DNA of 64,000 nt from DATHTS01 sp041940425 (GTDB lineage: Bacteria > Acidobacteriota > Blastocatellia > Pyrinomonadales > Pyrinomonadaceae): contig JBGTSF010000010.1 in assembly GCA_041940425.1 (NCBI GenBank), positions 1 through 64,000 on the forward strand. Reading direction: 5' to 3'. The notes below the pieces were generated by a model. That model did not search any database. It was given only the letters and a program-made list of their open reading frames with translations, and was not told the origin of the DNA. The first letter of the stretch is position 1; each line of letters starts with the position of its first letter. Below are positions 7,878-16,756 of this stretch, in pieces. The position numbers and the translations under genes were made by a program.

Positions 7878-9785
7878 GTGCCGGACAAAAAAAAATTCGA
7901 TAAACGGATTTCGCAAAAACTTGCGAAAACTGATAAATCCGCTTCAGAAATTCCGCAATCAAATCTTCTCGAAAAATCGCTTAGTGAAGATGCCGCGCGC
8001 GCGCGCCGGCAGAGCGTGGTTGCCTCTCTCGGTCAAACCGCTCTTTCCGGTAAAGATTTTGACGCGCTTTTAAAAGAAATCGTCCGTCAGGTAGCCGATA
8101 CGCTGGATGTGAAATTTTCTAAAATTCTGGAATTTACGCCCGATAAAAAAAATCTGCGTTTAAGAGCCGGTATCGGCTGGCAAAAAGGTATGGTCGGTTC
8201 GGCGACCGTCGGCGCGGGATTGGATTCGCAAGCCGGATATACTCTCAGCATCGGCGCGAAAGAACCGGTAATCGTCGAGGATTTGTCCAACGAAAAACGC
8301 TTCGCAGGTCCCTCTTTGCTTTCGGATCACCGGATCGTTAGCGGTATGAGCGTCATCATCGGCGATCCCGAAGAGCCGTTCGGGATTCTGGGAGCGCATT
8401 CGACGAGAAAAAAAATATTCGATTCAAATGACGCGCAATTCCTATTGTCAGTCGCCAACATTGCCGCCGCCGCCGCCGAACGCGAAGAAACGGCAAAAAA
8501 TCAAAAACTGGTATTTGATCTCGCGGAGAAAATTAGGCGGGCTAAATCTCCCGGCGATCTGATGCGGCAGGTTTCAAATATCGTCAGCAAAAAATTCGGA
8601 GTATCACGCTGCGGATTTAATGAAGTAGATCACGAAAACAAGCGTCTGGTTTTTCACAGCGATTTTCATTTCGATAATACCGAGCCGGTTTTCAAATCAA
8701 TCGAGTTGTCAGAAATAAGCCAACAGGCGATTGCCGAAACTTCCGCCGGCTTGACCGTCGTCAATAACGATACCAAAACCGATAAGCGCACGGCTTCGCT
8801 TTATGATTCGTATTACAAACCTCAAAATATTAAATCCTATATCGTCGTTCCGCTTCTGCGCGAAGAGGTTTGGAAGGCATCGCTGGTCGTCCTTGATGAC
8901 AAACCGCGTCATTGGAGCGAAAACGAGATCGAACTGCTTGAGACCGTCGCCGAAAGAGTCTGGCTGGCGGTAGAAAAACTGCGAAGCGAAGCGAAGCTCC
9001 GGCTGGCGCACAAGGAATTGGAGCAGCGCGTTCAAGACCGCACCCGCGAGCTTGCCGAAATCAACAAGAAATTAAAAAAAGAAAACGAGCAACGCCGTTT
9101 TAACGAAAAAGAGCGCGTTCGATTGATCAAAGAGCTTATTACGACGCAGGAAGAAGAGCGCCGGCGCATCGCCCGCGATATTCACGATCATCTCGGACAG
9201 CAGTTGACGGTTTTGCGTCTGAATCTCAAATCGCTTAAATCGTCGTTCGGCAATGAAAAGGCATTTACCGAAAAAATGAAGGAAACCGAACAGATCGCTA
9301 AACAGATAGATTCCGACGTAAGTTTTATTGCCAGACAACTGCGTCCGTCAATACTCGACGATCTCGGTCTGTCCGACGCGCTTATTAATTATGTTGAAGA
9401 ATGGTCAGGGCATTTCGGGATCAAAACAAAAATTCACACGAAAACTTCACAGGAATATGATCTTTCCAGTGAAGTCGAAACAAATCTATACCGGATCGCG
9501 CAGGAAATTCTCAATAATACGATCAAACATTCGGAAGCCGACCGGGTGAGCGTTCTGCTTGAAAAGACAAACGGTGAAATAGTTTTGATCGTCGAGGATA
9601 ACGGAAAAGGATTCGACCCGGAAAAGATTTTGAAACGAAAAAAGACGCTCGGACTCACCGGAATCCGTGAGCGCGCCGCATTGGTCGGCGGCACGGTCGA
9701 AATCGAATCCGCGCCCGATACGGGAACGACCGTTTTCGTTAACATTCCCGTAACTCCCAGATGTAAGACTAAAAATAAAAGATAA
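7878..9785 (+). CDS. GAF-GAF NarL-type sensor histidine kinase
   Basis: 635 residues if the GTG at 7878 is the start. The frame has no upstream ATG; a TTG at 7809 is the alternative, and neither has a clear ribosome site. Order: a first GAF domain (about 45-190), a second GAF domain (about 200-355), a coiled coil, then a HisKA_3 dimerisation helix with the phospho-acceptor in RRRIARDIHDHLGQ (His436). The HATPase_c domain follows, with N-box EILNNTIKHS, G1 box DNGKGFD and G2 GLTGIRERA. It has no membrane segment, so it is a cytosolic sensor. It autophosphorylates and should pass phosphate to the LuxR-type regulator that follows at 9920. The GAF ligands are unknown. Confidence 0.9.
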   Translation: MPDKKKFDKRISQKLAKTDKSASEIPQSNLLEKSLSEDAARARRQSVVASLGQTALSGKDFDALLKEIVRQVADTLDVKFSKILEFTPDKKNLRLRAGIGWQKGMVGSATVGAGLDSQAGYTLSIGAKEPVIVEDLSNEKRFAGPSLLSDHRIVSGMSVIIGDPEEPFGILGAHSTRKKIFDSNDAQFLLSVANIAAAAAEREETAKNQKLVFDLAEKIRRAKSPGDLMRQVSNIVSKKFGVSRCGFNEVDHENKRLVFHSDFHFDNTEPVFKSIELSEISQQAIAETSAGLTVVNNDTKTDKRTASLYDSYYKPQNIKSYIVVPLLREEVWKASLVVLDDKPRHWSENEIELLETVAERVWLAVEKLRSEAKLRLAHKELEQRVQDRTRELAEINKKLKKENEQRRFNEKERVRLIKELITTQEEERRRIARDIHDHLGQQLTVLRLNLKSLKSSFGNEKAFTEKMKETEQIAKQIDSDVSFIARQLRPSILDDLGLSDALINYVEEWSGHFGIKTKIHTKTSQEYDLSSEVETNLYRIAQEILNNTIKHSEADRVSVLLEKTNGEIVLIVEDNGKGFDPEKILKRKKTLGLTGIRERAALVGGTVEIESAPDTGTTVFVNIPVTPRCKTKNKR

Positions 9786-9919
9786 CGATGATTCTATTTT
9801 TTATTGGTAAAAACAGGCAAAACCCGATGACTATGATATGCCGGCAGATCGTAAATGTTAGTATTTCGTATAAGCCCTGTTTGGAATAGAGTTTCCTAAT
9901 TTCTTAAACCTAAGCCCTT

Positions 9920-10573
9920 ATGAGTAAATTACGTATTTTACTGGTCGAAGATCACGAGACAGTCCGTAACGGAATAAAACTGCTGATCAATGAACAAGAT
10001 GATATGGAAGTCGTCGCCGAAGCCGGCGACGGCGAGCCGGCAGTCAAATTAGCCGAAAAAATTTCTCCCGATATTGTCATAATGGACATTTCGATGCCTA
10101 AAATGAACGGGCTTAAAGCGTCAAAAAGATTGAAGCACGTATTTCCCGAAGTAAAAATCCTGACGCTCACCAGACATATTGACAGCGGTTATGTACAGCA
10201 GCTTATCCAAGCCGGGGTCAGCGGTTACGTTCTCAAGCAGAGCGCGCCTTCGGAACTGATCAACGCGATTCGCGCCGTCGGCGAGGGAAATAATTATCTC
10301 GATTCTTCGATCACGCAAACCGTTATGAACAGTTACGCTCGGCAGGCGGGCGGTTTGCAGGGCGAAGCGAACACCGATATTACCGAGCGCGAAGAAGAAG
10401 TTTTGCGGCTCGCGGCGCGCGGATACAGCAACAAAAAAATCGCCCAACGGCTCGAAATCAGCGTTAAAACCGTCGAAACGCACAAAACCAACGCGATGCG
10501 GAAAATCGGCGCAAAAGACCGTGTGGATATAGTCAATTTCGCCATCTTTAAGGGATGGATGGAGGATAATTAA
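9920..10573 (+). CDS. NarL/FixJ-type response regulator (REC-LuxR HTH)
   Basis: 217 residues. The receiver domain is canonical: acidic pair E10-D11, phospho-acceptor D56 in IVIMDISMP, the switch Thr in ILTLT, and the conserved Lys in GYVLK. A C-terminal LuxR-type helix-turn-helix follows (TEREEEVLRLAARGYSNKKI ... SVKTVETHKTNAMRKIGAKDR). The gene follows the sensor kinase by 134 bases, so it is its probable partner. Of the three LuxR regulators in this stretch, it is the only one with a complete phosphorylation site. Confidence 0.95.
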   Translation: MSKLRILLVEDHETVRNGIKLLINEQDDMEVVAEAGDGEPAVKLAEKISPDIVIMDISMPKMNGLKASKRLKHVFPEVKILTLTRHIDSGYVQQLIQAGVSGYVLKQSAPSELINAIRAVGEGNNYLDSSITQTVMNSYARQAGGLQGEANTDITEREEEVLRLAARGYSNKKIAQRLEISVKTVETHKTNAMRKIGAKDRVDIVNFAIFKGWMEDN

Positions 10574-10827
10574 GACTGCCGAATCTCAAATTCTTCAATC
10601 ATATACGTTTTTTTTTCAATACATTCCTTTAGATCGTCAGGGATTTCCCCTAGGTGATTTGTCCCATTATTCCCATTTACAAGCCCGTCCGAATATGAAA
10701 GACTTTTAATCAAACGTAAATTTCGCGCTTCGGCTTGTATTACACAAATGTTTTATCCGGTTTGTAGCGAAGCGGCTATCACTCAATATTTTGGTGGTTG
10801 AAAACATTTTCTATTTTCTTGCTTTCG

Positions 10828-10856
10828 GCGGCTGACCGGCAAGCCGCGCGTTTTTT
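10828..10856 (+). terminator. candidate intrinsic terminator
   Basis: GCGGCT (10828-10833) pairs with AGCCGC (10842-10847) around an 8-base loop, then GCG and six T residues. It lies about 255 bases after the response regulator gene, so it may end that transcript or a short RNA in the gap. Confidence 0.5.
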
Positions 10857-10899
10857 GCATTTGTTCACTCGAAAGAGAGGTATTTGATTCTACCGGTAA

Positions 10900-10942
10900 A
10901 TTCTTTGCCGCAACCGGCTTTCAACTTTTTGCGGCAAAGAAT
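10900..10942 (+). promoter_or_regulatory. perfect 14-bp leader hairpin
   Basis: ATTCTTTGCCGCAA (10900-10913) is exactly complementary to TTGCGGCAAAGAAT (10929-10942), with a 15-base loop and no T-run after it. It lies 84 bases before the start of the second regulator gene. It could be an operator palindrome or an mRNA leader structure. Confidence 0.5.
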
Positions 10943-11026
10943 CTGAAATCCATCTGATTTCGGGTTTATTTTTTGAAAATAAAGTCCGAAAACGACAACT
11001 AAAGATTTAATTCAAGGAGTAAGAAA

Positions 11027-11722
11027 ATGTATAAAAGCCCCCGTTTCAATACTTCCAATAAGATAAAAGTAGCCGTTCTGGCATCTTACGCGATAGTCAA
11101 TAAAAGCCTTCAATCATTAATCGAACAATGCGGAAATAAAATTTCCGTTTCGGCAATCGCCGCCGATTCAGACGAATTGCTCGAAAAAGTCTCCGAAACG
11201 AAACCTGACATCGTGCTGGTTTGTCTGATGGACGATCAAAAGGAAACGATTGAAGTGATACCGAATATAATCAAAATTTCCCCCGATACGCGGGCGGTCG
11301 TGTTGACCAAACCGAACGGACAGCACAATCCGACCGAGGTTTTAAAGAAAGGCGCGATGGGAATAGTCGGAATGAACCAGAGCGCAAATGTCCTGGTTCG
11401 CGCCATCGAGCAGGTTTCCGAAGGCGAAACATGGCTCAGCCAAAAGCTGATCTCTCAGCTCCTCGATAAAAATTCCGAACGCAAAAACAAAAAAAATCAA
11501 CCCAAAGGCGATGCTCTCACGAAACGCGAACTGGAAGTCGTCTCAATGATCGGCAAAGGGTTAACCAATAAGGAAATCGCCCAAACGCTCTTTATCAGCG
11601 AAGCGACCGTCCGCCATCATCTCAGTTCGATTTACGGAAAACTGCGCGTCAACGACCGGCTCAATCTGGTCATCCACGCCTATCAAAACGGAATCGTAAA
11701 GATACCGGAACGCGATCATTAA
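11027..11722 (+). CDS. LuxR-type regulator with pseudo-receiver domain
   Basis: 231 residues, with AAGGAG upstream of the ATG. Residues 12-130 have the length and strand pattern of a receiver domain. The acidic pair is replaced (VLASYA, where ED is expected), and the phospho-acceptor position holds Cys in PDIVLVCLMDD. The Thr (VVLT) and hydrophobic switch region remain. The LuxR helix-turn-helix is intact: TKRELEVVSMIGKGLTNKEI and SEATVRHHLSSIYGKLRVNDR. It probably binds DNA without phosphorylation, either constitutively or in response to another ligand or partner. It is related to the gene at 12013. The position before the polysaccharide operon suggests, but does not prove, control of that locus. 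Confidence 0.9.
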   Translation: MYKSPRFNTSNKIKVAVLASYAIVNKSLQSLIEQCGNKISVSAIAADSDELLEKVSETKPDIVLVCLMDDQKETIEVIPNIIKISPDTRAVVLTKPNGQHNPTEVLKKGAMGIVGMNQSANVLVRAIEQVSEGETWLSQKLISQLLDKNSERKNKKNQPKGDALTKRELEVVSMIGKGLTNKEIAQTLFISEATVRHHLSSIYGKLRVNDRLNLVIHAYQNGIVKIPERDH

Positions 11723-11895
11723 ATTTAACCGGCTTCATTCGCGCCGGACAAATATTCCACATGTCCGGCACAAATGTCCGGCGGCGGAAAACTTTCACAG
11801 GCTGATTGTTTATCCCAAAAACATTCATTTTTCCGATGTTAAAACCGCCGGAAAAGCTAAAATTAATTCTCAAAAAGAATGACAAACGGACGTTC

Positions 11896-11934
11896 GGAAG
11901 GCGGCATTTTCCAACCCCGGAAAATGCGCCTTCC
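11896..11934 (+). promoter_or_regulatory. strong leader hairpin before third regulator
   Basis: GGAAGGCGGCATTTTCC (11896-11912) pairs with GGAAAATGCGCCTTCC (11919-11934), 16 bp with one bulged G and a 6-base loop. It has no T-run after it. It lies 78 bases before the ATG at 12013, close to the spacing of the hairpin before the previous regulator. The rest of the 290-base gap holds a short palindrome of GCCGGACA with TGTCCGGC near 11744 and no gene. Confidence 0.5.
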
Positions 11935-12012
11935 CGAAAATTTCGATTTGATAAAAAATAATTTTCGACCGTTTGCAAATTTTATGACCCGTATAAACAG
12001 AAGGTAAAAATT

Positions 12013-12720
12013 ATGAACTCAAAAGCTCCAATCAAGATTCTTCTTATCGGGGACTACTTGATTTTCCGCATCGGGCTGAAAATGCTGCTCGAAGCGGAGG
12101 AAAAATTCAACGTAGTCGGTGAAGCCGCCAATATCGCGGAAGCCCCCGATCTGATCGTTAAAAACAAACCCGACGTGATTTTGATCAACGCGCCCGAAAT
12201 AAAAAACGGCGAATTTCCCGGATTTATGGAAAAATATCACGACGATCTTCCGGTTTTGATCTTAAGCAATTCGGACGGGAAAGAAATCTTCAAAAACTGT
12301 TTTGAACTCGGCGCTTCGGGACTGGTTTCCAAGGAGAAAAACCCGGAAATCCTGTTTCGCGCGATCGAACAGGTTGATCAGGGCGATCTGTGGTTTGACC
12401 GGACGCTGATGGGCGAAACGATCAAACAGTTGATGAACGAAAAGCACAATGGCAACGGAAGGGCGGAAAACGACATTTATTCGTCTCTGACCGAGCGCGA
12501 ATGGGAAGTTTTGACGCAGGTCTGCAAGGGACTGAAAAACAAAAATATCGCCGACAATCTGTTCATCAGCGAAACGACCGTGCGCCATCATCTGACCTCG
12601 ATTTTTGAAAAGCTCAACGTAACCAGCCGTCTCCAACTCGTCGTTCTGGCGTTTCGGAAAAAACTGGTCGAGATCCCGCCGAAAAATGTCGAAACGAGTC
12701 AGAATTTCGACTATTTATGA
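12013..12720 (+). CDS. LuxR-type regulator with degenerate receiver domain
   Basis: 235 residues. The receiver-like domain starts IKILLIGDYLIFRIGLKMLL, with only one of the two acidic residues. The phospho-acceptor position holds Asn in PDVILINAPEI, and the switch Thr is replaced by Ser in VLILSNSD. The conserved Lys (GLVSKEKN) is kept. The LuxR helix-turn-helix is complete: TEREWEVLTQVCKGLKNKNI and SETTVRHHLTSIFEKLNVTSR. Like its upstream neighbour it is probably not phosphorylated. The two share the helix-turn-helix sequence pattern and leader layout, so an old duplication is likely. Its targets are unknown; the polysaccharide genes downstream are candidates. Confidence 0.9.
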   Translation: MNSKAPIKILLIGDYLIFRIGLKMLLEAEEKFNVVGEAANIAEAPDLIVKNKPDVILINAPEIKNGEFPGFMEKYHDDLPVLILSNSDGKEIFKNCFELGASGLVSKEKNPEILFRAIEQVDQGDLWFDRTLMGETIKQLMNEKHNGNGRAENDIYSSLTEREWEVLTQVCKGLKNKNIADNLFISETTVRHHLTSIFEKLNVTSRLQLVVLAFRKKLVEIPPKNVETSQNFDYL

Positions 12721-12916
12721 TTTTTCCGGCTAGGTAAAACCGTCAGGGAAAATGGTTCATTGCTCCGATGCGCTTTTGTGTAAGCCGCGATAGAGTTCTT
12801 CTTGTTTATACGGATCAGATAATTTTACTGAATTTTCGCCTTCGAGTAAGGAAGGCTTCCCCGCCAGGGGTCGAGTCGTGAACAAAGTAGTTTTTTTGTT
12901 TCACCGGAGTTTTGCT

Positions 12917-13234
12917 ATGCGTAAATGTAAATTGGATAAATTAATAAAGGAAAAGCCCGCGAATATGAAAAAGAAAAAGAAAAAGAAAAAGAAAAAAAAC
13001 GCGCTCATCGTCTGCCGCGACGGGAACGAATACTGGACGACGCAAGACCAGTTCTGGCAATGGGTGCGCGAACGGGTGGTCGTCAAAATGGGCGACGCGC
13101 CGCTGCACGGAAAATTTATCAGGGAAACGTCGCAGTTCGACGTCGTTCTCGGAAATCAGGTGCTGAATCTGACGCACCGTCATCACCTGCGCGAAGTGCT
13201 TCACACGCGGCGATACCAGGCATCGAAGGTTTGA
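12917..13234 (+). CDS. small basic protein with ten-lysine tract, unknown
   Basis: 105 residues from the ATG at 12917, which has GGAG 7 bases upstream (a GTG 13 codons earlier has no site). Residues 18-27 are ten consecutive lysines. The following part, with NALIVCRDGNEYWTTQDQFW and then QWVRERVVVKMGDAPLHGKF, is protein-like and rich in Trp, Arg and His; I do not recognise a family. A small hairpin (12838-12856, GCCTTC/GAAGGC) lies upstream. It sits 34 bases before the polysaccharide export gene and may be the first gene of that operon. If real, the lysine tract could bind nucleic acid or anionic polymer. Confidence 0.65.
   Translation: MRKCKLDKLIKEKPANMKKKKKKKKKKNALIVCRDGNEYWTTQDQFWQWVRERVVVKMGDAPLHGKFIRETSQFDVVLGNQVLNLTHRHHLREVLHTRRYQASKV
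12968..12997 (+). repeat. AAAAAG hexamer microsatellite
   Basis: Four AAAAAG units followed by AAAAAA code for ten lysines. The unit is six bases, so slippage would change the lysine count by two while keeping the frame. Confidence 0.85.
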
Positions 13235-13268
13235 TCCGGCAAAAAATTCTCCTTTTTCGGGGGCTTAT

Positions 13269-14258
13269 ATGAACAGTCAGATTACAAATTACTTTAATGT
13301 TTTTGTTCCGGTAAAAACTATTCTGCTCCTGCTTCTGGCAGGATTATTTATTTCGGCGCAAACGCCGGAAAACGCTCTCGCGCCGAAAGCCGATCCCAAC
13401 TACCGCATCGGTGTCGGCGACGTTCTGAGCGTTCTCGTGCCGAAAAACCAGATTCTTTCGACCGACACCGTGCGCGTCGGCAACAACGGCTCGATCCGGC
13501 TTCCGATGCTCGACGATGAAATTCCGGCGAAATGTATGACCGAAGCCGAACTCGCCGCCGATATCACCGAAAGATACAAAAAATATATGCATTCCCCGCA
13601 GGTTTATGTAACCGTCAGGGAATTTAATTCGAATCCGGTGGCGGTCGTCGGCGCGGTCAACGCGCCCGGCAGATTTCAGCTTCAGCGTCCGATCCGGCTT
13701 CTGGAACTCGTAACATACGTCAACGGCGTGACCCCGAACGCCGGACGAACGGTGCAGATCGTCCGCAGTCCGCATTTTCAAAGCTGCGCCGCCTTTCCGG
13801 TTGAGAATCAAACCGAAGAAGAAGTTATCAATATCCCGCTGGCGAAATTGATGAACGGCGACGAATCGGCAAATCCATACATATTCGCGGGCGATATTAT
13901 CAAAGTTACCGATGCCGAACAGGCTTACATCGTCGGCAACGTCCGTTCGGCGGCGGCGATCTCGCTGAACGAGCCGGTAACGCTATCAAAGGCGATAGCG
14001 ATGGCGGGCGGCGTAACCAACGAAGCGGAAACTAAAAAAATAAAAATTTTGCGGCAGGAATCAGGCAGTCTCGACAAAACCGAATTGATCGTCAATCTCA
14101 AAGACATCAACAATCAAAAGGCAAAAGACGTTTTGCTGCAGCCGAACGATATTGTCGAAGTTCCCGGTCCGAGCGGAACAAAAAAGTTTTTCAGAGACCT
14201 CTTCCGCACGGTCGTGCCGATACTCACGACGCGCAGTATTCCGGTTTTGATCCCCTGA
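13269..14258 (+). CDS. Wza-like polysaccharide export protein (OPX)
   Basis: 329 residues with a GGGGG site before the ATG. The signal peptide is at about 14-34 (ILLLLLAGLFISAQ). A poly-export domain follows from YRIGVGDVLSVLVPK (about 46) to VYVTVREFNSNPVAVVGAV, then two SLBB-type domains (APGRFQLQRPIRLLELVTYVNG and NEPVTLSKAIAMAGGV). There is no lipobox Cys, unlike E. coli Wza. Family knowledge places it as the outer-membrane or periplasmic conduit for polysaccharide, working with the Wzc-like protein encoded 40 bases downstream. It is the first recognisable export gene of the large locus. Confidence 0.92.
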   Translation: MNSQITNYFNVFVPVKTILLLLLAGLFISAQTPENALAPKADPNYRIGVGDVLSVLVPKNQILSTDTVRVGNNGSIRLPMLDDEIPAKCMTEAELAADITERYKKYMHSPQVYVTVREFNSNPVAVVGAVNAPGRFQLQRPIRLLELVTYVNGVTPNAGRTVQIVRSPHFQSCAAFPVENQTEEEVINIPLAKLMNGDESANPYIFAGDIIKVTDAEQAYIVGNVRSAAAISLNEPVTLSKAIAMAGGVTNEAETKKIKILRQESGSLDKTELIVNLKDINNQKAKDVLLQPNDIVEVPGPSGTKKFFRDLFRTVVPILTTRSIPVLIP

Positions 14259-14298
14259 AATATATTTTTCAAATACATCATTCGCGGATTTATAATCA

Positions 14299-16737
14299 AT
14301 GAGAGAATTAAACGGCAACAGAAAACGGGAAGACGATTTCGAGGCAATCGAACCGTATTACCCTTCCGAATACGAAGCGGTTGCGGCGCAAAGCTACAAC
14401 GGTTACGGGCGGGAAGACGACGAAAAGCAGATCATCTGGAAATTTTTCGGAAGCATCCGCAAACACTGGTTTTTGATCTTGCTGATAAATCTACTTCTGA
14501 CCGGCGCGGTTATAATTTATGTCGCGCAGAAGCCGGATTATTACGAAGCCCAAATCCGCATCCAGGTCAATAACGAGATGAATCCGGCAGCCGGAATTAC
14601 GGCGAACGGCGGTTCGATCGTTGTTAATCAAACCAATGATCCGGCTTATTTTTCAACCCAGCTTCAAATCATCGAAGGCGACGGACTTCTGCGCCGCGTC
14701 GCCAAAAATCTGGATCTGGAAAACAACCCGAAATTTCTCAACCCGCAGGGCGACCGCCAGCCGACCGCGTGGGAAAACGTCAAACGGATGTTCGGTTATG
14801 CCGAACCACGGTTAAAAGCGAAAGCGGAACAAAAACCGGAAGAAGTAATTAAAAAAAATGAACTAAAGCTTAATGACGAACAGCCGACCGATCCGCAGGC
14901 GGAAGCCGAACGGCTCGCCCCGTATGTTTCCGTCTTAAGCAGAAATTTGAAGGTCAATCCGGTTTTCGATAATCGGACTCACGGCGGTGAAACCCGTCTG
15001 ATCGAAGTTAAGATGACGCACGGCGACCCCGAAATGGCGGCGAAAATTGTCAATGAGATCGGCGACGTTTACGTTCAGCAAAATCTGGAGAACAAGATCA
15101 AAAGCAACAGCGTCGCCGGAGATTTTCTGCAGAACAGGGTCAGCGAGCTTCAAGCACTGATCCGCAATGGCGAAGAGCGTTTGATAAATTATGCGAAAAG
15201 CAACCAGATAGTTTCGCTCGACGAAAGACAGAACACGGTCGTTCAGCGTTTCGCCGATCTCAATCTGCAGCTCGGTCAAGCTGAAAACGCCCGCATCGCG
15301 GCGCAGACCGCTTATCAAGCCGCTCTGCAAAACAAGATGCGCGAAGCGACCGTCCAGAGCCAGGACCCGCAGGTCGTCGCTCTCGAAAACAAATTGAGCG
15401 ATCTGCGCCAGCGGCTCGCGCAGTTAAAAACCGAATATACGGACGAATGGTATGAAGTCGTTCAAACCAAAGAGCAGATCGCATTAGTCGAAAATCAATT
15501 GAAACCGCTCCGCCAGCGCGCTTCGAATATTCAGCTTGCCGGACTCGAAGAAACGCTCAACGAGGCGATCGCCCGCGAGCGCGTACTCAAAGAAAATTTT
15601 GAACAACAGCGCGGCGAAGTCATCCGTCAAAACGAAGCCTCGATCAATTACCGGATCATCGAACAGGACATTAACACGAACAAAAAACTGCTCGACGATC
15701 TGCTCGAACGCTCGAAAGAGAACGATCTCATCCTGACGCGCACGCCGAACAACGTCCACGTCGTAGATCAGGCGGTCGCGCCGAATTCGGCGGTCGGACC
15801 GCAGCGCGCGAAAGACGTCGCGCTCGCTTTTATCGTTTCGCTCGGCTTCGGTATCGGGCTGGCGTTTGTCATTGATTGGTTTAACGATTCGGTTCAGCAT
15901 TCGGAAGATGTCGAACATCTTTTCGGCTTGCCGGTGCTTGCGGCGATTCCGACCGCGCCAAAGCTGATCAGCCGGAAACTTCTGCCGTCGCGTCTGCAAA
16001 AAGGAAGTATCAAAAATTACAATCTCAAGGCTTTTGACCGGACGGAATTTCAGGAATCTTACCTTCAACTCGGCACACAGCTTTTGCTTTCGACTCCGGG
16101 CGGCGCGCCGAAAACGATTCTCGTTTCGTCGGGCGAGGAAGGCGAAGGCAAAACCCTGACCGCGCTGAATCTGGCGAAAAGTCTGGCTGAAACGGGGAAA
16201 AAAGTTTTGCTGATTGATGCCGATCTGCGCTGTCCGAAAATTCACCGTCTGATCAATCGAAACAATTACACGGGCTTGACGAGTCTTCTGACGGCTGAAA
16301 ATTTCAGTACCGAACTGTTTGACGAATCAATTCAGAAAAACGCCGCCGGAAGTCTGGACGTTTTGACTTCAGGACCGCGCTCGGCAAATCCGGCGGGCTT
16401 GCTCGGTTCGGACGAGATGCGCCGTCTGATCGAACTTTTATCTAAAAATTATTCGCATATCATCATTGACTCGCCGCCGGTTTTATATTTTGCAGACAGC
16501 ATGATTCTCTCGACCGTGTCGGATGTCGTTCTAGTCGTCGTGCGCGACAATTACAGTTCGCGCAAAGCCGTTTTGCAGGTCAAGAAAGTTTTGCAGACCG
16601 TCAACGCGAATCCGGTCGGCATCGTGATGAACGGCGTTCCTCTGCGCTGGGCGGCTTATTACAAATACCGCGATTACGAATACGGCGAAGAACTGCCGCC
16701 GGTTGACAGCAATAAGCCGATTCTGAAACTCAATTAA
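14299..16737 (+). CDS. Wzc-like polysaccharide co-polymerase / tyrosine autokinase
   Basis: 812 residues. A cytosolic N-terminus is followed by membrane segment 1 (about 57-76), a Wzz domain, a long periplasmic coiled coil (about 260-470), membrane segment 2 (about 510-530) and a BY-kinase domain. The Walker A motif is GEGKT with Lys618, Walker A' is VLLIDADLR, and Walker B is HIIIDSPPV. The C-terminus carries a tyrosine cluster (Tyr787, 788, 790, 793, 795), the usual autophosphorylation site. It controls chain length and export together with the OPX protein. The acidic, Tyr-rich N-terminal extension of about 50 residues is longer than usual. Confidence 0.94.
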   Translation: MRELNGNRKREDDFEAIEPYYPSEYEAVAAQSYNGYGREDDEKQIIWKFFGSIRKHWFLILLINLLLTGAVIIYVAQKPDYYEAQIRIQVNNEMNPAAGITANGGSIVVNQTNDPAYFSTQLQIIEGDGLLRRVAKNLDLENNPKFLNPQGDRQPTAWENVKRMFGYAEPRLKAKAEQKPEEVIKKNELKLNDEQPTDPQAEAERLAPYVSVLSRNLKVNPVFDNRTHGGETRLIEVKMTHGDPEMAAKIVNEIGDVYVQQNLENKIKSNSVAGDFLQNRVSELQALIRNGEERLINYAKSNQIVSLDERQNTVVQRFADLNLQLGQAENARIAAQTAYQAALQNKMREATVQSQDPQVVALENKLSDLRQRLAQLKTEYTDEWYEVVQTKEQIALVENQLKPLRQRASNIQLAGLEETLNEAIARERVLKENFEQQRGEVIRQNEASINYRIIEQDINTNKKLLDDLLERSKENDLILTRTPNNVHVVDQAVAPNSAVGPQRAKDVALAFIVSLGFGIGLAFVIDWFNDSVQHSEDVEHLFGLPVLAAIPTAPKLISRKLLPSRLQKGSIKNYNLKAFDRTEFQESYLQLGTQLLLSTPGGAPKTILVSSGEEGEGKTLTALNLAKSLAETGKKVLLIDADLRCPKIHRLINRNNYTGLTSLLTAENFSTELFDESIQKNAAGSLDVLTSGPRSANPAGLLGSDEMRRLIELLSKNYSHIIIDSPPVLYFADSMILSTVSDVVLVVVRDNYSSRKAVLQVKKVLQTVNANPVGIVMNGVPLRWAAYYKYRDYEYGEELPPVDSNKPILKLN

Positions 16738-16756
16738 TTTATTTAGTTCAAATCAA

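Larger units (their letters stand above)
10574..11026. other. 453-bp non-coding stretch between regulator genes
   Basis: I see no protein-like frame on either strand. It contains a terminator-like hairpin (10828-10856) and a perfect 14-bp hairpin (10900-10942), listed separately. The start of the next gene has AAGGAG about 7 bases upstream. A small RNA or long structured leader would fit the hairpins, but nothing matches a riboswitch class I know. Confidence 0.5.

Noticed and set aside
12721..12916. Possible c-di-GMP or other riboswitch before the small lysine-rich gene
   Set aside because: Only short hairpins are present; none of the conserved internal motifs of classes I know could be found.
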